From Bradyrhizobium sp. ORS 285 (lineage in GTDB: Bacteria > Pseudomonadota > Alphaproteobacteria > Rhizobiales > Xanthobacteraceae), in assembly GCF_900176205.1 (NCBI RefSeq), contig NZ_LT859959.1, forward strand, positions 3,493,001-3,557,000: 64,000 bases of DNA, written 5' to 3'. Below the pieces are notes generated by a model, which did not search any database, was not told where the DNA came from, and was given only the letters and a program-made list of their open reading frames with translations. Of this stretch, positions 26,522-35,345 are shown piece after piece. How positions within the stretch are numbered: the first letter of the stretch is position 1; the number at the start of each line of letters is the position of its first letter. The position numbers and the translations under genes are program-made.

Positions 26522-27355
26522 CTAGGGGAAGCGAGGCGGGCGCGCCTGCCCTTGCGGCGACCGCGGGATGATGCGCACGGCCGTGACGCCGGGAGGCGCA
26601 TCTGTCTTTGTTGCGCGGACGGCGCGCGCAAGCTGCTCCTGGCTGGCCTGCAATTGCTCGATCGCCTTGGCCTGGTCGCGGCTGGCCTGCTGCTGGCTGG
26701 CCTTGAGATCCTGCAGACCGGCCTGTAGCTCGGCGACGTCGTGCGCGATCTTCTCCACGAGCGGGGCGAGTTCGCGATTCTCGGCGGGTGGCATGTCGCG
26801 CTCCGGCGATGCTTCCGCCATCGCCGAGGACGGGTCGCTCGTGCGAGCCGGTGACGGCTCAGGTGACATGGTGGTGTCCGGGAGCGATGCTGCAGAAGAG
26901 GACGGTGCAGCAGGGGTGTTCGGCGCGGCCTCGGGCGAGCTCGCACCGCTCATCGCCGTCTCCGACGGACCACCAGGATTGAGTTTTGGGATGCCGTCGC
27001 GGCGAATGGACTGGATCGCGGCCTCGATGCGATCGGTGACCGAGGTGATCGTCTCCGTATGATCGCGCGCCAAGGTCGCCACGGCACCGACCAGGCCGGC
27101 CGAGGCGGCCAGCGTGACGGCAGCGCGCATCAAGGGACGGCGCTTGGCTGTCGGCGCTGCGGCGCTCGTATCGCCATCCTCGGTCGCTTCAGCGGCCTCT
27201 GACGCCGCCTGAGCCTCGATGGAGGCGATCCGATCATCGATGCGGGCCCGCACCTCGGCCAGGACCCGCTGATAGATCTCCTCGCAAATCTCGGTCTCGG
27301 GCGACAGCGCGACATCGCCCGGATCAACTTCCTTCAGCGTCGTTTGAACTGGCAT
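26522..27355 (-). CDS. Single-span membrane protein with coiled coil (paralogue B)
   Basis: Paralogue of the protein at 20242-21066, 277 residues. The N-terminal block VDPGDVALSPE ... IYQRVLAEVRARIDDRIASIE aligns with IDPGEIGLAPE ... LYRRVLREVLTRIDTRLAAIE. The coiled coil DVAELQAGLQDLKASQQQAS ... AIEQLQASQEQL aligns almost without gaps. Between them are a weak hydrophobic segment (about 95-115, AAVTLAASAGLVGAVATLA) and a variable Ser/Pro/Ala linker. Function unknown; an envelope-anchored structural or scaffolding role is a guess. ATG 27355 is chosen by alignment to paralogue A. Both copies face the ABC operon between them from opposite sides but on the same strand. Confidence 0.75.
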   Translation of the reverse strand: MPVQTTLKEVDPGDVALSPETEICEEIYQRVLAEVRARIDDRIASIEAQAASEAAEATEDGDTSAAAPTAKRRPLMRAAVTLAASAGLVGAVATLARDHTETITSVTDRIEAAIQSIRRDGIPKLNPGGPSETAMSGASSPEAAPNTPAAPSSSAASLPDTTMSPEPSPARTSDPSSAMAEASPERDMPPAENRELAPLVEKIAHDVAELQAGLQDLKASQQQASRDQAKAIEQLQASQEQLARAVRATKTDAPPGVTAVRIIPRSPQGQARPPRFP

Positions 27356-27816
27356 GTCCTCGGGTCCCATTCGCGATACGCCCCGTGCCCATCCTCGACA
27401 CGGCATTGAGCCCTGGGCTTTGACCAAACGAAGACGGGGCGGTGGCGAGTGAGGGGCGATTTCGCACAGCGGAGAAATCGCGCGGGACCGCACACCGGTC
27501 CGGCGAACCTCGCGCAGCCAATTCGCATAAGGTATATTATGGAATATTTATATGCTGAGGGATATCATGGGCTTGGCGCCAAAAGCTCGAATCGGCCATG
27601 AGCATCCGCGCCTTCTAGGACGCGCCTGTGGGTTTGACCACAGCGTCCACGAGGGCTCTCAAATCCGTTTCACAAGCTCTGCTGCGAACGGCGATATTGC
27701 TGCTGCGCCTCATCGCTGCAATAAGCGCAGATGACGCTGCTGACGTCGCCGGATTCGAACCGTGCCGTCATCCGCCGAGCATGAACAAGAAGAAGCATCT
27801 CCAGGGAGAAACGAGA
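27356..27816. other. 461-base intergenic region between paralogue B and the TRAP operon
   Basis: The half next to paralogue B holds a block (about 27417-27475) similar to the region upstream of paralogue A, so it is probably that promoter. The other half is the leader of the TRAP operon, with a strong ribosome site (CCAGGGAGAAACGAGA) just before ATG 27817. A short AT-rich patch (27528-27555) may be the TRAP promoter. I see no RNA gene. Confidence 0.4.
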
Positions 27817-28836
27817 ATGAGCCTGTCACGACGCGCGCTGTTGAAGGCCACTGCGGCCTCGGCCGTCCTGGGTGGGATCGCGGCCCCGCATGTCGCGCGC
27901 GCGCAGAGCGCCGAATTCACCTACAAATACGCCAACAACCTGCCCGACACCCATCCGCTGAACGTCCGCGCCAAGGAAATGGCGGCGGCGATCAAGGCTG
28001 AGACCAACGGCAAGTTCGACCTGCAGATCTTCCCGAACAACCAGCTCGGTTCCGACACCGACATGCTGAGCCAGATCCGCTCCGGCGGCGTCGAGTTCTT
28101 CACGCTGTCGGGCCTGATCCTGGCGACCTTGGTGCCGGCCGCCTCGATCAACGGCATCGGCTTCGCGTTCCCGGATTACGACACGGTCTGGAAGGCCATG
28201 GACGGCGATCTCGGCGCCTACGTGCGCGGCCAGATCAACAAGGCCGGCCTGATGGTCATGGACAAGATCTGGGACAACGGCTTCCGCCAGACGACGTCGT
28301 CGACCAAGCCGATCAGCGGCCCGGACGATCTCAAGGGCTTCAAGATCCGCGTGCCGGTGTCGCCGTTGTGGACCTCGATGTTCAAGGCGTTCGACGCGGC
28401 GCCCGCCTCGATCAATTTCAGCGAGGTCTATTCGGCGCTGCAGACCAAGGTCGTCGAGGGTCAGGAGAACCCGCTGGCGATCATCTCGACCGCCAAGCTG
28501 TACGAGGTGCAGAAATACTGCTCGCTCACCAATCACATGTGGGACGGCTTCTGGTTCCTGGCCAACCGCCGTGCCTGGGAAGCCGTGCCGGCCGACATGC
28601 GCGCGATCGTCGCGAAGCACATCAACGCGGCCGCTGTGAAGGAGCGCGAGGACGTCGCCAAGCTCAATGCGGGCCTGCAGCAGGATCTCGCCGGCAAGGG
28701 TCTGACCTTCAATCAGCCCAACGTCGCGCCGTTCCGCGACAAGCTGCGCACCGCCGGCTTCTACGCCGAGTGGAAGGGCAAGTATGGTGACGAAGCCTGG
28801 GGGCTGTTGGAAAAGGCCGTCGGCAAGCTGTCGTAA
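27817..28836 (+). CDS. TRAP transporter substrate-binding protein (DctP family)
   Basis: Extracytoplasmic solute receptor of a TRAP transporter, 339 residues. A Tat leader (LSRRALLKATAASAVLGG, cleaved after AHVARA-like sequence) precedes the DctP domain. The family ligand arginine lies in GFKIRVPVSPLW, and the segment TKVVEGQENPLAI is the usual DctP signature. It binds an organic anion; the exact ligand is not readable. First gene of an operon with a fused membrane subunit and an acyl-CoA ligase, which points to a carboxylic acid that is activated with CoA after import. Confidence 0.92.
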   Translation: MSLSRRALLKATAASAVLGGIAAPHVARAQSAEFTYKYANNLPDTHPLNVRAKEMAAAIKAETNGKFDLQIFPNNQLGSDTDMLSQIRSGGVEFFTLSGLILATLVPAASINGIGFAFPDYDTVWKAMDGDLGAYVRGQINKAGLMVMDKIWDNGFRQTTSSTKPISGPDDLKGFKIRVPVSPLWTSMFKAFDAAPASINFSEVYSALQTKVVEGQENPLAIISTAKLYEVQKYCSLTNHMWDGFWFLANRRAWEAVPADMRAIVAKHINAAAVKEREDVAKLNAGLQQDLAGKGLTFNQPNVAPFRDKLRTAGFYAEWKGKYGDEAWGLLEKAVGKLS

Positions 28837-28870
28837 GTGCAGGGGCGTCGTAAGCGCGTTCGGGTGACGT

Positions 28871-30757
28871 ATGGCGCATGCCGAGTTCACGGAAATTGCG
28901 ATCGGCGAGGTGGTCATCGAGACCCCTCGCCGCTGGTCCTGGCTTGACCGCCTGGAGGCCCTGCTCGGCCTTCTGGTCGAGATCCCGGCTGCGCTGCTTG
29001 TCGTGGCCGAGATCGTCATCCTGTTCGCCGGCGTGGTCGCGCGCTACGGCCTGCACCGGCCGCTGATCTGGTCGGACGAACTGGCGTCGATCCTGTTCCT
29101 GTGGCTCGCGATGCTCGGCGCCGCGGTGGCGTTTCGCCGCGGCGAGCACATGCGCATGACCGCCATGGTGGCGCGCGCAAGCCCGGGCTTGCGCGGCTAT
29201 CTCGATCTGGTGGCGACCTCCGCCGCGCTGGCGTTCCTGGTGATGATCGCCTGGCCGTCCTGGGAATACGCCTACGAGGAAAGCTACATCACCACGCCGG
29301 CGCTGCAGATCTCCAATATCTGCCGCGCCGCCGCGCTACCGGTCGGCATCGGGCTGATGGCGCTGTTCGCGCTGATCCGCCTCGCGCGCACGGCCAACGT
29401 CCGGACCATGCTGCTGGCCGTGATATCCATTGCAGCGATCATCGCGCTGTTCTGGCTGGCGCAGCCGGTGCTGAAGCCGCTCGGCAACATCAACCTGGTG
29501 ATCTTCTTCGTCGGCGTGGTCGGCTTCTGCGTCTTCGCGGGCGTGCCGATTGCGTTCGCGTTCGGGCTCGCGATCTTCGGCTATCTGGCGCTGACGACGC
29601 GCACGCCGCTGATGGTGCTGGTCGGCCGGATGGACGAGGGCATGAGCCACCTCATCCTGCTCTCGGTGCCGCTGTTCGTCTTCCTCGGCCTGCTGATCGA
29701 GATGACCGGCATGGCGCGGGCCATGGTCGCGTTTCTGGCGAGCCTGCTCGGCCATGTCCGCGGCGGGCTGCACTACGTGCTGGTCGGCGCGATGTATCTC
29801 GTGTCCGGCATCTCCGGCGCCAAGGCGGCCGACATGGCCGCGGTCGCGCCTGTGCTGTTTCCTGAGATGAAGGCGCGCGGCGCCAAGCCCGGCGATCTCG
29901 TCGCCCTGCTCGCGGCCACCGGCGCCCAGACCGAAACCATTCCGCCGAGCCTGGTGCTGATCACGATCGGCTCGGTCACCGGCGTCTCGATCGCGGCGCT
30001 GTTCACCGGCGGCCTGCTGCCAGGCGTGGTGCTCGCTATCACGCTGTGCGCGCTGGTATGGTGGCGCTACCGCAACGAGGACATGAGCGGCGTCCGCCGC
30101 GCCACCGGTGCCGAGATCGGCAAGGCGTTCATTGTGTCGGTCCCTGCCCTGGCCCTGCCCTTCGTGATCCGCGCCGCCGTCGTCGAGGGCATTGCGACGG
30201 CGACGGAAGTCTCGACCATCGGCATCGTCTATGGCGTGCTCGCCGGCCTGTTGGTCTATCGCCGCTTCGACTGGCGCCGCCTGATGCCGATGCTGATCGA
30301 GACGGCGGCTTTGTCCGGCGCGATTCTGCTGATCATCGGCACGGCCACCGGCATGGCCTGGGGCCTGACCCAGTCCGGCTTCTCGCGCTCGCTCGCGGCC
30401 GCCATGACCGGCCTTCCGGGCGGGCCTGCGACCTTCATCGCGGTCTCGATCGTGGCCTTCACGATCCTCGGCAGCGTGCTCGAGGGCATTCCGGCGATCG
30501 TGCTGTTCGGCCCGCTGCTGTTTCCAATCGCGCGCGCCGTCGGCGTGCACGAAGTGCATTATGCCATGGTCGTGATCCTGGCGATGGGCATTGGCCTGTT
30601 CGCGCCGCCGTTCGGGGTCGGATATTACGCCGCCTGCGCGATCGGCCGGGTCGATCCCGCCGAAGGTATCCGGCCGATCTGGGGCTACCTGCTGGCGCTT
30701 CTCATCGGCCTGATCATCGTTGCGATTTTTCCGTGGATTTCGATCGGGTTCCTGTAA
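28871..30757 (+). CDS. TRAP transporter fused DctQ-DctM membrane subunit
   Basis: A 628-residue membrane protein. The first 180 residues form the small DctQ-like four-helix subunit (FRRGEHMRMTAMVARASP is its typical loop). The remainder is the large DctM-like channel, with the family motifs GVPIAFAFGLAIFGYL, LSVPLFVFLGLLIEMTGMAR and SGISGAKAADMAAVAPVLFP. The fusion needs an extra connecting helix, visible at about 185-210. It couples import to an ion gradient rather than ATP. It lies 34 bases after the receptor gene and 28 before the ligase. Confidence 0.92.
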   Translation: MAHAEFTEIAIGEVVIETPRRWSWLDRLEALLGLLVEIPAALLVVAEIVILFAGVVARYGLHRPLIWSDELASILFLWLAMLGAAVAFRRGEHMRMTAMVARASPGLRGYLDLVATSAALAFLVMIAWPSWEYAYEESYITTPALQISNICRAAALPVGIGLMALFALIRLARTANVRTMLLAVISIAAIIALFWLAQPVLKPLGNINLVIFFVGVVGFCVFAGVPIAFAFGLAIFGYLALTTRTPLMVLVGRMDEGMSHLILLSVPLFVFLGLLIEMTGMARAMVAFLASLLGHVRGGLHYVLVGAMYLVSGISGAKAADMAAVAPVLFPEMKARGAKPGDLVALLAATGAQTETIPPSLVLITIGSVTGVSIAALFTGGLLPGVVLAITLCALVWWRYRNEDMSGVRRATGAEIGKAFIVSVPALALPFVIRAAVVEGIATATEVSTIGIVYGVLAGLLVYRRFDWRRLMPMLIETAALSGAILLIIGTATGMAWGLTQSGFSRSLAAAMTGLPGGPATFIAVSIVAFTILGSVLEGIPAIVLFGPLLFPIARAVGVHEVHYAMVVILAMGIGLFAPPFGVGYYAACAIGRVDPAEGIRPIWGYLLALLIGLIIVAIFPWISIGFL

Positions 30758-30785
30758 ACTCCAGGGGTGACAAGGGAGGGCAGCC

Positions 30786-32429
30786 ATGAGCACCAACCAA
30801 TACCAGCTCGGCCTCGACAAGAACCCCGCCAACTACGTGCCGCTGACGCCGCTCAGCTTCCTCGCGCGCAGCGCGGCCGTCTATCCTGACCATGTCAGCA
30901 CGGTCTATGAGGGCCGCAGCTTCACCTGGCGCCAGACCTATGAGCGCTGCCGGCGCTTCGCGTCCTATCTCGCCGGCCGCGGCATCGGCGTCGGCGATAC
31001 GGTCGCAGCGATGCTGCCGAACATCCCGGCGATGAACGAGGCGCATTTCGCCGTGCCGATGACCGGCGCCGTGCTCAACACGCTCAACATCCGCCTCGAT
31101 GCGCCGTCGATCGCGTTCCAGCTCGATCATGGCCAGGCCAGGATCATCCTGGTCGATCCGGAATTCTCCGGCGTCATCAGCGAGGCGCTAAGGCTGATGA
31201 GTGGCCCCAAGCCGTTCGTGATCGACGTCGATGATGCGTCCTACACGGGCGGCAGCCGCATCGGCGAGATCGAATACGAGGCCGCCGTCGCCGCTGGCGA
31301 CCCCGCTTTCGAGCCGCGTCGTCCCGCCGATGAGTGGGACGCGATCGCGATGAGCTACACGTCGGGCACGACCGGCAATCCCAAGGGCGTCGTGACGCAT
31401 CATCGCGGCGCCTATCTCAACGCCGTCAGCAACATCCTCGCCGGCGGACTCGGCCAGCATCCGGTCTATCTCTGGACCCTGCCGATGTTCCACTGCAACG
31501 GCTGGTGCTTCCCCTGGACCATGGCGGCCGCGGCCGGCGTCAATGTCTGCCTGCGCAAGGTCGAGCCGACGAAGATCTTCGAGCTGATCAAGGCTCACGG
31601 CGTCACCCACATGTGCGGCGCGCCGATCGTCTACAACGTGCTGATCAATGCGCCTGACGCGCCCAAGGGCAGGCGCGAGAAACCGGTCGTCGGCCTGATC
31701 GCCGGCGCCGCGCCGCCGGTCGCGGTGCTTGAGGGCGCCGAGAGCATCGGCATCAAGCTGACCCATGTCTACGGGCTGACCGAGGTCTACGGCCCCGCCT
31801 CCGTCTGCGCCGAGCAGCCCGGCTGGGACGATTTGCCCGCGCCGGAGCGCGCGCGGCTGAAGCGCCGCCAGGGCGTGCCGTATCCGCTGCAGGAAGCCGT
31901 CACTGTGCTCAATCCGGAGACCATGCAGGAGGTGCCGCGCGACGGCGAGACCATCGGCGAGGTCATGTTCCGCGGCAACATCGTCATGAAGGGCTACCTG
32001 AAGAACGAAAAGGCGACGCAGGACGCCTTTGCCGGCGGCTGGTTTCACACTGGCGATCTCGGCGTGCTCGATGAGCACGGCTACGTCATCATCAAGGACC
32101 GTTCCAAGGACATCATCATCTCCGGCGGCGAGAACATCTCCTCCGTCGAAGTCGAGGACATCCTCTACAAGCACCCCGCCGTGCTGTTCGCCGCCGTCGT
32201 CGCCAAGCCCGATCCGAAATGGGGCGAGGTCCCCTGCGCCTTCGTCGAGCTGAAGGACGGCGCCCAGGCGACGGAAGCCGAGATCATCGCCTATTGCCGC
32301 AGCCACATGTCCGGCTTCAAGACGCCGAAGGTGGTGGTGTTCGGCCCGATCCCGAAGACGTCGACGGGGAAGATCCAGAAGTTCCTGCTGCGGAACGAGG
32401 TCAATTCGGCGAAGGCGATCTCGGCCTGA
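30786..32429 (+). CDS. Acyl-CoA synthetase (AMP-forming)
   Basis: Activates a carboxylic acid to its CoA thioester through an acyl-AMP. The 547-residue product has the P-loop-like YTSGTTGNPKGV, the adenine-binding GLTEVYGP, the aspartate hinge region GWFHTGDLGVLDEHGYVIIK and the catalytic Lys in PKTSTGKIQKFLLR. The overall sequence resembles the medium-chain/DmdB-like branch rather than acetyl-CoA synthetase. Co-transcription with the TRAP transporter suggests it activates the imported acid. No beta-oxidation genes follow directly. Confidence 0.9.
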   Translation: MSTNQYQLGLDKNPANYVPLTPLSFLARSAAVYPDHVSTVYEGRSFTWRQTYERCRRFASYLAGRGIGVGDTVAAMLPNIPAMNEAHFAVPMTGAVLNTLNIRLDAPSIAFQLDHGQARIILVDPEFSGVISEALRLMSGPKPFVIDVDDASYTGGSRIGEIEYEAAVAAGDPAFEPRRPADEWDAIAMSYTSGTTGNPKGVVTHHRGAYLNAVSNILAGGLGQHPVYLWTLPMFHCNGWCFPWTMAAAAGVNVCLRKVEPTKIFELIKAHGVTHMCGAPIVYNVLINAPDAPKGRREKPVVGLIAGAAPPVAVLEGAESIGIKLTHVYGLTEVYGPASVCAEQPGWDDLPAPERARLKRRQGVPYPLQEAVTVLNPETMQEVPRDGETIGEVMFRGNIVMKGYLKNEKATQDAFAGGWFHTGDLGVLDEHGYVIIKDRSKDIIISGGENISSVEVEDILYKHPAVLFAAVVAKPDPKWGEVPCAFVELKDGAQATEAEIIAYCRSHMSGFKTPKVVVFGPIPKTSTGKIQKFLLRNEVNSAKAISA

Positions 32430-32538
32430 GCTATAATAGCGTTCACGGAGGCGAGTGAATGTCGGCTTTGTTGCCGGATTGCGTTAACAGACCAGCAGTT
32501 TCTCCTCCGCGCGCAAATATCGATTTGATGGATCAACT

Positions 32539-32946
32539 ATGTCGGATTCAAAAGAAGCTGCGGCTGAGCCACAACCAAAGTCTGCCTTAACTCTCAAAGA
32601 CGTCGACGCTCATCTTAAGTTAACGCTGGCGATCTCGGCGCTCTCGCTCTTCGTTACGGCGCTTAACGTGGCAGCTACGTGGTTCCCCAAAGAACGAGAG
32701 CTTGGAATTAAAGAAGCCGAGATTGCGCTGTCCGTATTGCGGTCTCCAATAGGAGATGGGCTTGATCCTCTGAGACCGAGGGCAATAGAGATCGTTGAAA
32801 AAACTTGGAATATGCAATTCTCAGCCGACGTTCGATTCGCTCTTCTGAGTAGAGGATTGCCGGGCTCCATTCCTTCAAGCGTAACGGTTAAGAGTAAGCT
32901 CATCAATAAGCAGGTCGACCCGCTATTTCTTGGAAGCCCGAAATAA
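32539..32946 (+). CDS. Hypothetical protein with one membrane segment
   Basis: Not recognised. The 135-residue product has a polar N-terminus, one hydrophobic segment (about 28-48, LTLAISALSLFVTALNVAAT) and a soluble C-terminal part of about 85 residues. Codon use is clearly more AT-rich than the neighbours, which suggests recent acquisition. No gene family can be named. It lies between the TRAP operon and a convergent monooxygenase-domain gene. Confidence 0.5.
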   Translation: MSDSKEAAAEPQPKSALTLKDVDAHLKLTLAISALSLFVTALNVAATWFPKERELGIKEAEIALSVLRSPIGDGLDPLRPRAIEIVEKTWNMQFSADVRFALLSRGLPGSIPSSVTVKSKLINKQVDPLFLGSPK

Positions 32947-32956
32947 TAGCGATTGT

Positions 32957-33583
32957 CTATCTTCTGACTTTCTCCGGATAGTATTGCGGCGCCTCGCGGC
33001 GGTCGTACATGCCGTAGTCTCTGGCGACTTCGACAACGCGGATGTTGTCGACTCCTGGTTCGGAGAGCAGCTGAACGCTCAGCGTCAGGCCGGCGGCCTC
33101 GTCCGGCAGCTCGACCAGATGCGCGAAACGGCCTTCGCGATAGACGCTGCAAAAGCTCTCAACGGTGCGACCCGTTACGGCGTTCAGCTTCGGCTCTGCC
33201 GTCTCCAACACCAGCACATAGGTCGGCGCACGCCGCTTCGGGTCATTGTACGTCCCACGCCGCTCCGGCTGCCAGGCCGCCTGCCCCGGCCTCACCTCAT
33301 GGATCAGCTCCGCGACGCGCAGGCGATAGTCGGAAAACACCTTGTCGCGGCCGAGGGTCTGGATGTCGTGGTGATGGGCGTGCACGCGCCAGGCGGTCAT
33401 GGCGCCCTCGTCCTGCCAGATCTGATAGGACAGGATCAAATTGTCGCGCGACAGGCTCTTGAAGCGGTCGAGGAACAGGCAGCCGCCGAGCGCATCGAGC
33501 TCGGGCCGCAGGGAGGCTGCGAGCTGGAGGTACCGGTCGAGATGGCCGGGCTTGACCTCGACCTCGAAGAACAGCGACAGCAT
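32957..33583 (-). CDS. Antibiotic-biosynthesis-monooxygenase (ABM) domain protein
   Basis: A 208-residue protein made of a dimeric alpha-beta barrel ABM domain (about 1-95: LFFEVEVKPGHLDRYLQLAA ... SYQIWQDEGAMTAWRVHAHH) followed by a second, weaker half with a similar beta-rich pattern. Members are cofactor-free oxygenases or heme-degrading enzymes, but many are uncharacterised. The stop lies ten bases from the convergent hypothetical gene. Its start lies 35 bases from a palindromic repeat, so any promoter overlaps the repeat. Confidence 0.75.
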   Translation of the reverse strand: MLSLFFEVEVKPGHLDRYLQLAASLRPELDALGGCLFLDRFKSLSRDNLILSYQIWQDEGAMTAWRVHAHHHDIQTLGRDKVFSDYRLRVAELIHEVRPGQAAWQPERRGTYNDPKRRAPTYVLVLETAEPKLNAVTGRTVESFCSVYREGRFAHLVELPDEAAGLTLSVQLLSEPGVDNIRVVEVARDYGMYDRREAPQYYPEKVRR

Positions 33584-33618
33584 GGCAAGCTGCTCCTTGT
33601 GAGTTCAGTGCAAATTTC

Positions 33619-33760
33619 TGCGTAGGGTGGGCAAAGCGGCGCCGTCAGGCGACGCGTGCCCACCGTCGGACGGCGTACTCATCGGCAAGATGGTGGGCAC
33701 GGCGCCATGGCGATCTCGTGCGCGGAAAGCGCATGCCCGCGCCTTTGCCCACCCTACGCA
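33619..33760. repeat. Palindromic intergenic repeat with nested inverted repeats
   Basis: An 18-bp perfect inverted repeat, TGCGTAGGGTGGGCAAAG (33619-33636) against its complement (33743-33760), encloses a second nested dyad built on GTGCCCACC (about 33656-33664) and GGTGGGCAC (about 33691-33699). The whole 142-base element can fold into one long hairpin. I recall elements with the core GTAGGGTGGGCAAAG as common in Bradyrhizobium genomes; that is from memory. The outer right arm supplies the stop codon of the neighbouring hydrolase gene. Confidence 0.85.
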
Positions 33761-34554
33761 GTCAGTTCCAGCCGCATCCCATCATAGGCCGGCACGACGC
33801 CGGCCGGCAGGCTCTGGCGCAGCACCTCGTAGTCGAGGTCGGCGGTCATGTTGGTGATGACGGCGCGCTTCGGCTTGAAACGCTCGATCCAGGCGAGCGC
33901 GTCGTTGACCGAGAAATGGCTCGGATGCGAGGCGGGACGCAGGCCGTCGACGATCCAGAGGTCGAGATCTTCCAGCGCGCCCCAGCTCTCCTCGGGAATG
34001 TCGTTGAGATCCGGTGTGTAGGCGGCGTTGCCGATGCGGTAGCCGAGCGCGGGGATGTTGCCGTGCTGGACCAGGAAGGCCGTCAGCTTCATTTCACCGC
34101 CCTTCCCTTCCACCGCCTGGGTCTCGCCGGCCTCGATCGAGTGCTGCGTCAGGATCGGCGGATAGTCGCTGCCCGGTGGCGAAATGAAGCAATACGAGAA
34201 CCGGTGCATGATGTCCTTGGCGGTGGACTGGTTCAGGTAGACCGGGATGCGCCGCCGCTGATGCAGCACCACGGAGCGCAGATCATCGATGCCATGGGTC
34301 TGATCGGCATGCTCATGCGTCAGGAACACCGCGTCGATGTGGTCGACCTGGGTGTCGATCAGCTGCTCGCGCAGGTCAGGCGAGGTGTCGATGACGACCC
34401 GGGTCACGCCATGCGCGCCCCGGCGCTCGGCCAGCAGCGAGCAGCGGCGGCGGCGGTTCTTGGGGTTGTTCGGATCGCAGGCGCCCCACCCCAGCGCCGG
34501 GCGCGGCACGCCGGCCGACGAGCCGCAGCCGAGGATGGTGAGCGTCAGGGTCAT
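33754..34554 (-). CDS. Metallo-beta-lactamase-fold hydrolase (PhnP-like phosphodiesterase family)
   Basis: The 266-residue product starts with TILGCGSSAGVPRPALGWG, typical of the PhnP/RNase Z-like branch of MBL-fold proteins. It contains the metal motif LTHEHADQTHGIDDLR. Members hydrolyse cyclic phosphodiesters. ATG 34554 overlaps the tatD stop by four bases, making it the last gene of the tmk-holB-metG-tatD operon, as in other alphaproteobacteria. The final codons and the TAG stop lie in the arm of the palindromic repeat at 33743-33760, so the natural C-terminus may have been altered by repeat insertion. Confidence 0.9.
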   Translation of the reverse strand: MTLTLTILGCGSSAGVPRPALGWGACDPNNPKNRRRRCSLLAERRGAHGVTRVVIDTSPDLREQLIDTQVDHIDAVFLTHEHADQTHGIDDLRSVVLHQRRRIPVYLNQSTAKDIMHRFSYCFISPPGSDYPPILTQHSIEAGETQAVEGKGGEMKLTAFLVQHGNIPALGYRIGNAAYTPDLNDIPEESWGALEDLDLWIVDGLRPASHPSHFSVNDALAWIERFKPKRAVITNMTADLDYEVLRQSLPAGVVPAYDGMRLELTA

Positions 34555-35345
34555 GCCAGCACCTCGGGTCGCGGCACCTTGGAGAACAGCTTGAAGAACG
34601 TCTCGGTGGTCTGGCGCGAGAACTCCTCGAGCGACACGCCGCGGGTTTCCGCCAGCACCTTGGCGGTCTCGACCACATAGGCCGGCTCGTTGCGCTTGCC
34701 GCGGAATTTGCCGGGCGCGAGATACGGCGCGTCGGTCTCGACCATGATGCGGTCCGCTGGCACCTCGGCGGCGAGCGCGCGCAAGCTCTCCGACTTCTTG
34801 AACGTCACGATGCCCGTGAACGAGATGTGCAGTCCGAGATCGATCGCCTTCATCGCCAGCTCGCGTCCGCCGGTGTAGCAATGCAGCACGGCCTTGAAAG
34901 GTCCGCGCGCCATCTCCTCCTCGAGGATGCGGCTGCACTGCTCATCGGCCTCGCGGGTGTGGATCACCAGCGGCAGGCCGGTTGCGCGGGCCGCCGCGAT
35001 ATGCGCGCGGAACCCGCGCTCCTGCGCGTCCTTGGAGCCGTGGTTGTAGAAATTGTCGAGCCCGGCTTCGCCGAGCGCGACCACCTTCGGATGCCTGGTC
35101 AGCGCGATCAGCTCCTCGGCCGTGATGCCGTCCTCCTCATCCGCATTGTGAGGATGGGTACCGACCGAACAGAACACGTTGTCGAACCGCTCGGCGATCG
35201 CGAGCAACTCGGGCAGCCGGCGCACCCGCGTCGAGATCGTCACCAGGCGGCCGACGCCAGCGGCGGCGGCACGTGTGACGATGCCATCCAGATCCTCGGC
35301 AAAATCCGGAAAATCCAGATGGCAATGGCTGTCGACCAGCATCAC
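34551..35345 (-). CDS. tatD: TatD-family metal-dependent deoxyribonuclease
   Basis: TIM-barrel hydrolase of 264 residues. The metal ligands are visible: DSHCHLDF at the N-terminus, a Glu in ALGEAGLD, His in VIHTREA, His in AVLHCYTGG and Asp in ETDAPYL. TatD proteins are 3-prime exonucleases acting in DNA repair or quality control. It overlaps metG by four bases (ATGA) at its start and the MBL hydrolase gene at its end, so all three are translationally coupled. Confidence 0.92.
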   Translation of the reverse strand: MMLVDSHCHLDFPDFAEDLDGIVTRAAAAGVGRLVTISTRVRRLPELLAIAERFDNVFCSVGTHPHNADEEDGITAEELIALTRHPKVVALGEAGLDNFYNHGSKDAQERGFRAHIAAARATGLPLVIHTREADEQCSRILEEEMARGPFKAVLHCYTGGRELAMKAIDLGLHISFTGIVTFKKSESLRALAAEVPADRIMVETDAPYLAPGKFRGKRNEPAYVVETAKVLAETRGVSLEEFSRQTTETFFKLFSKVPRPEVLA

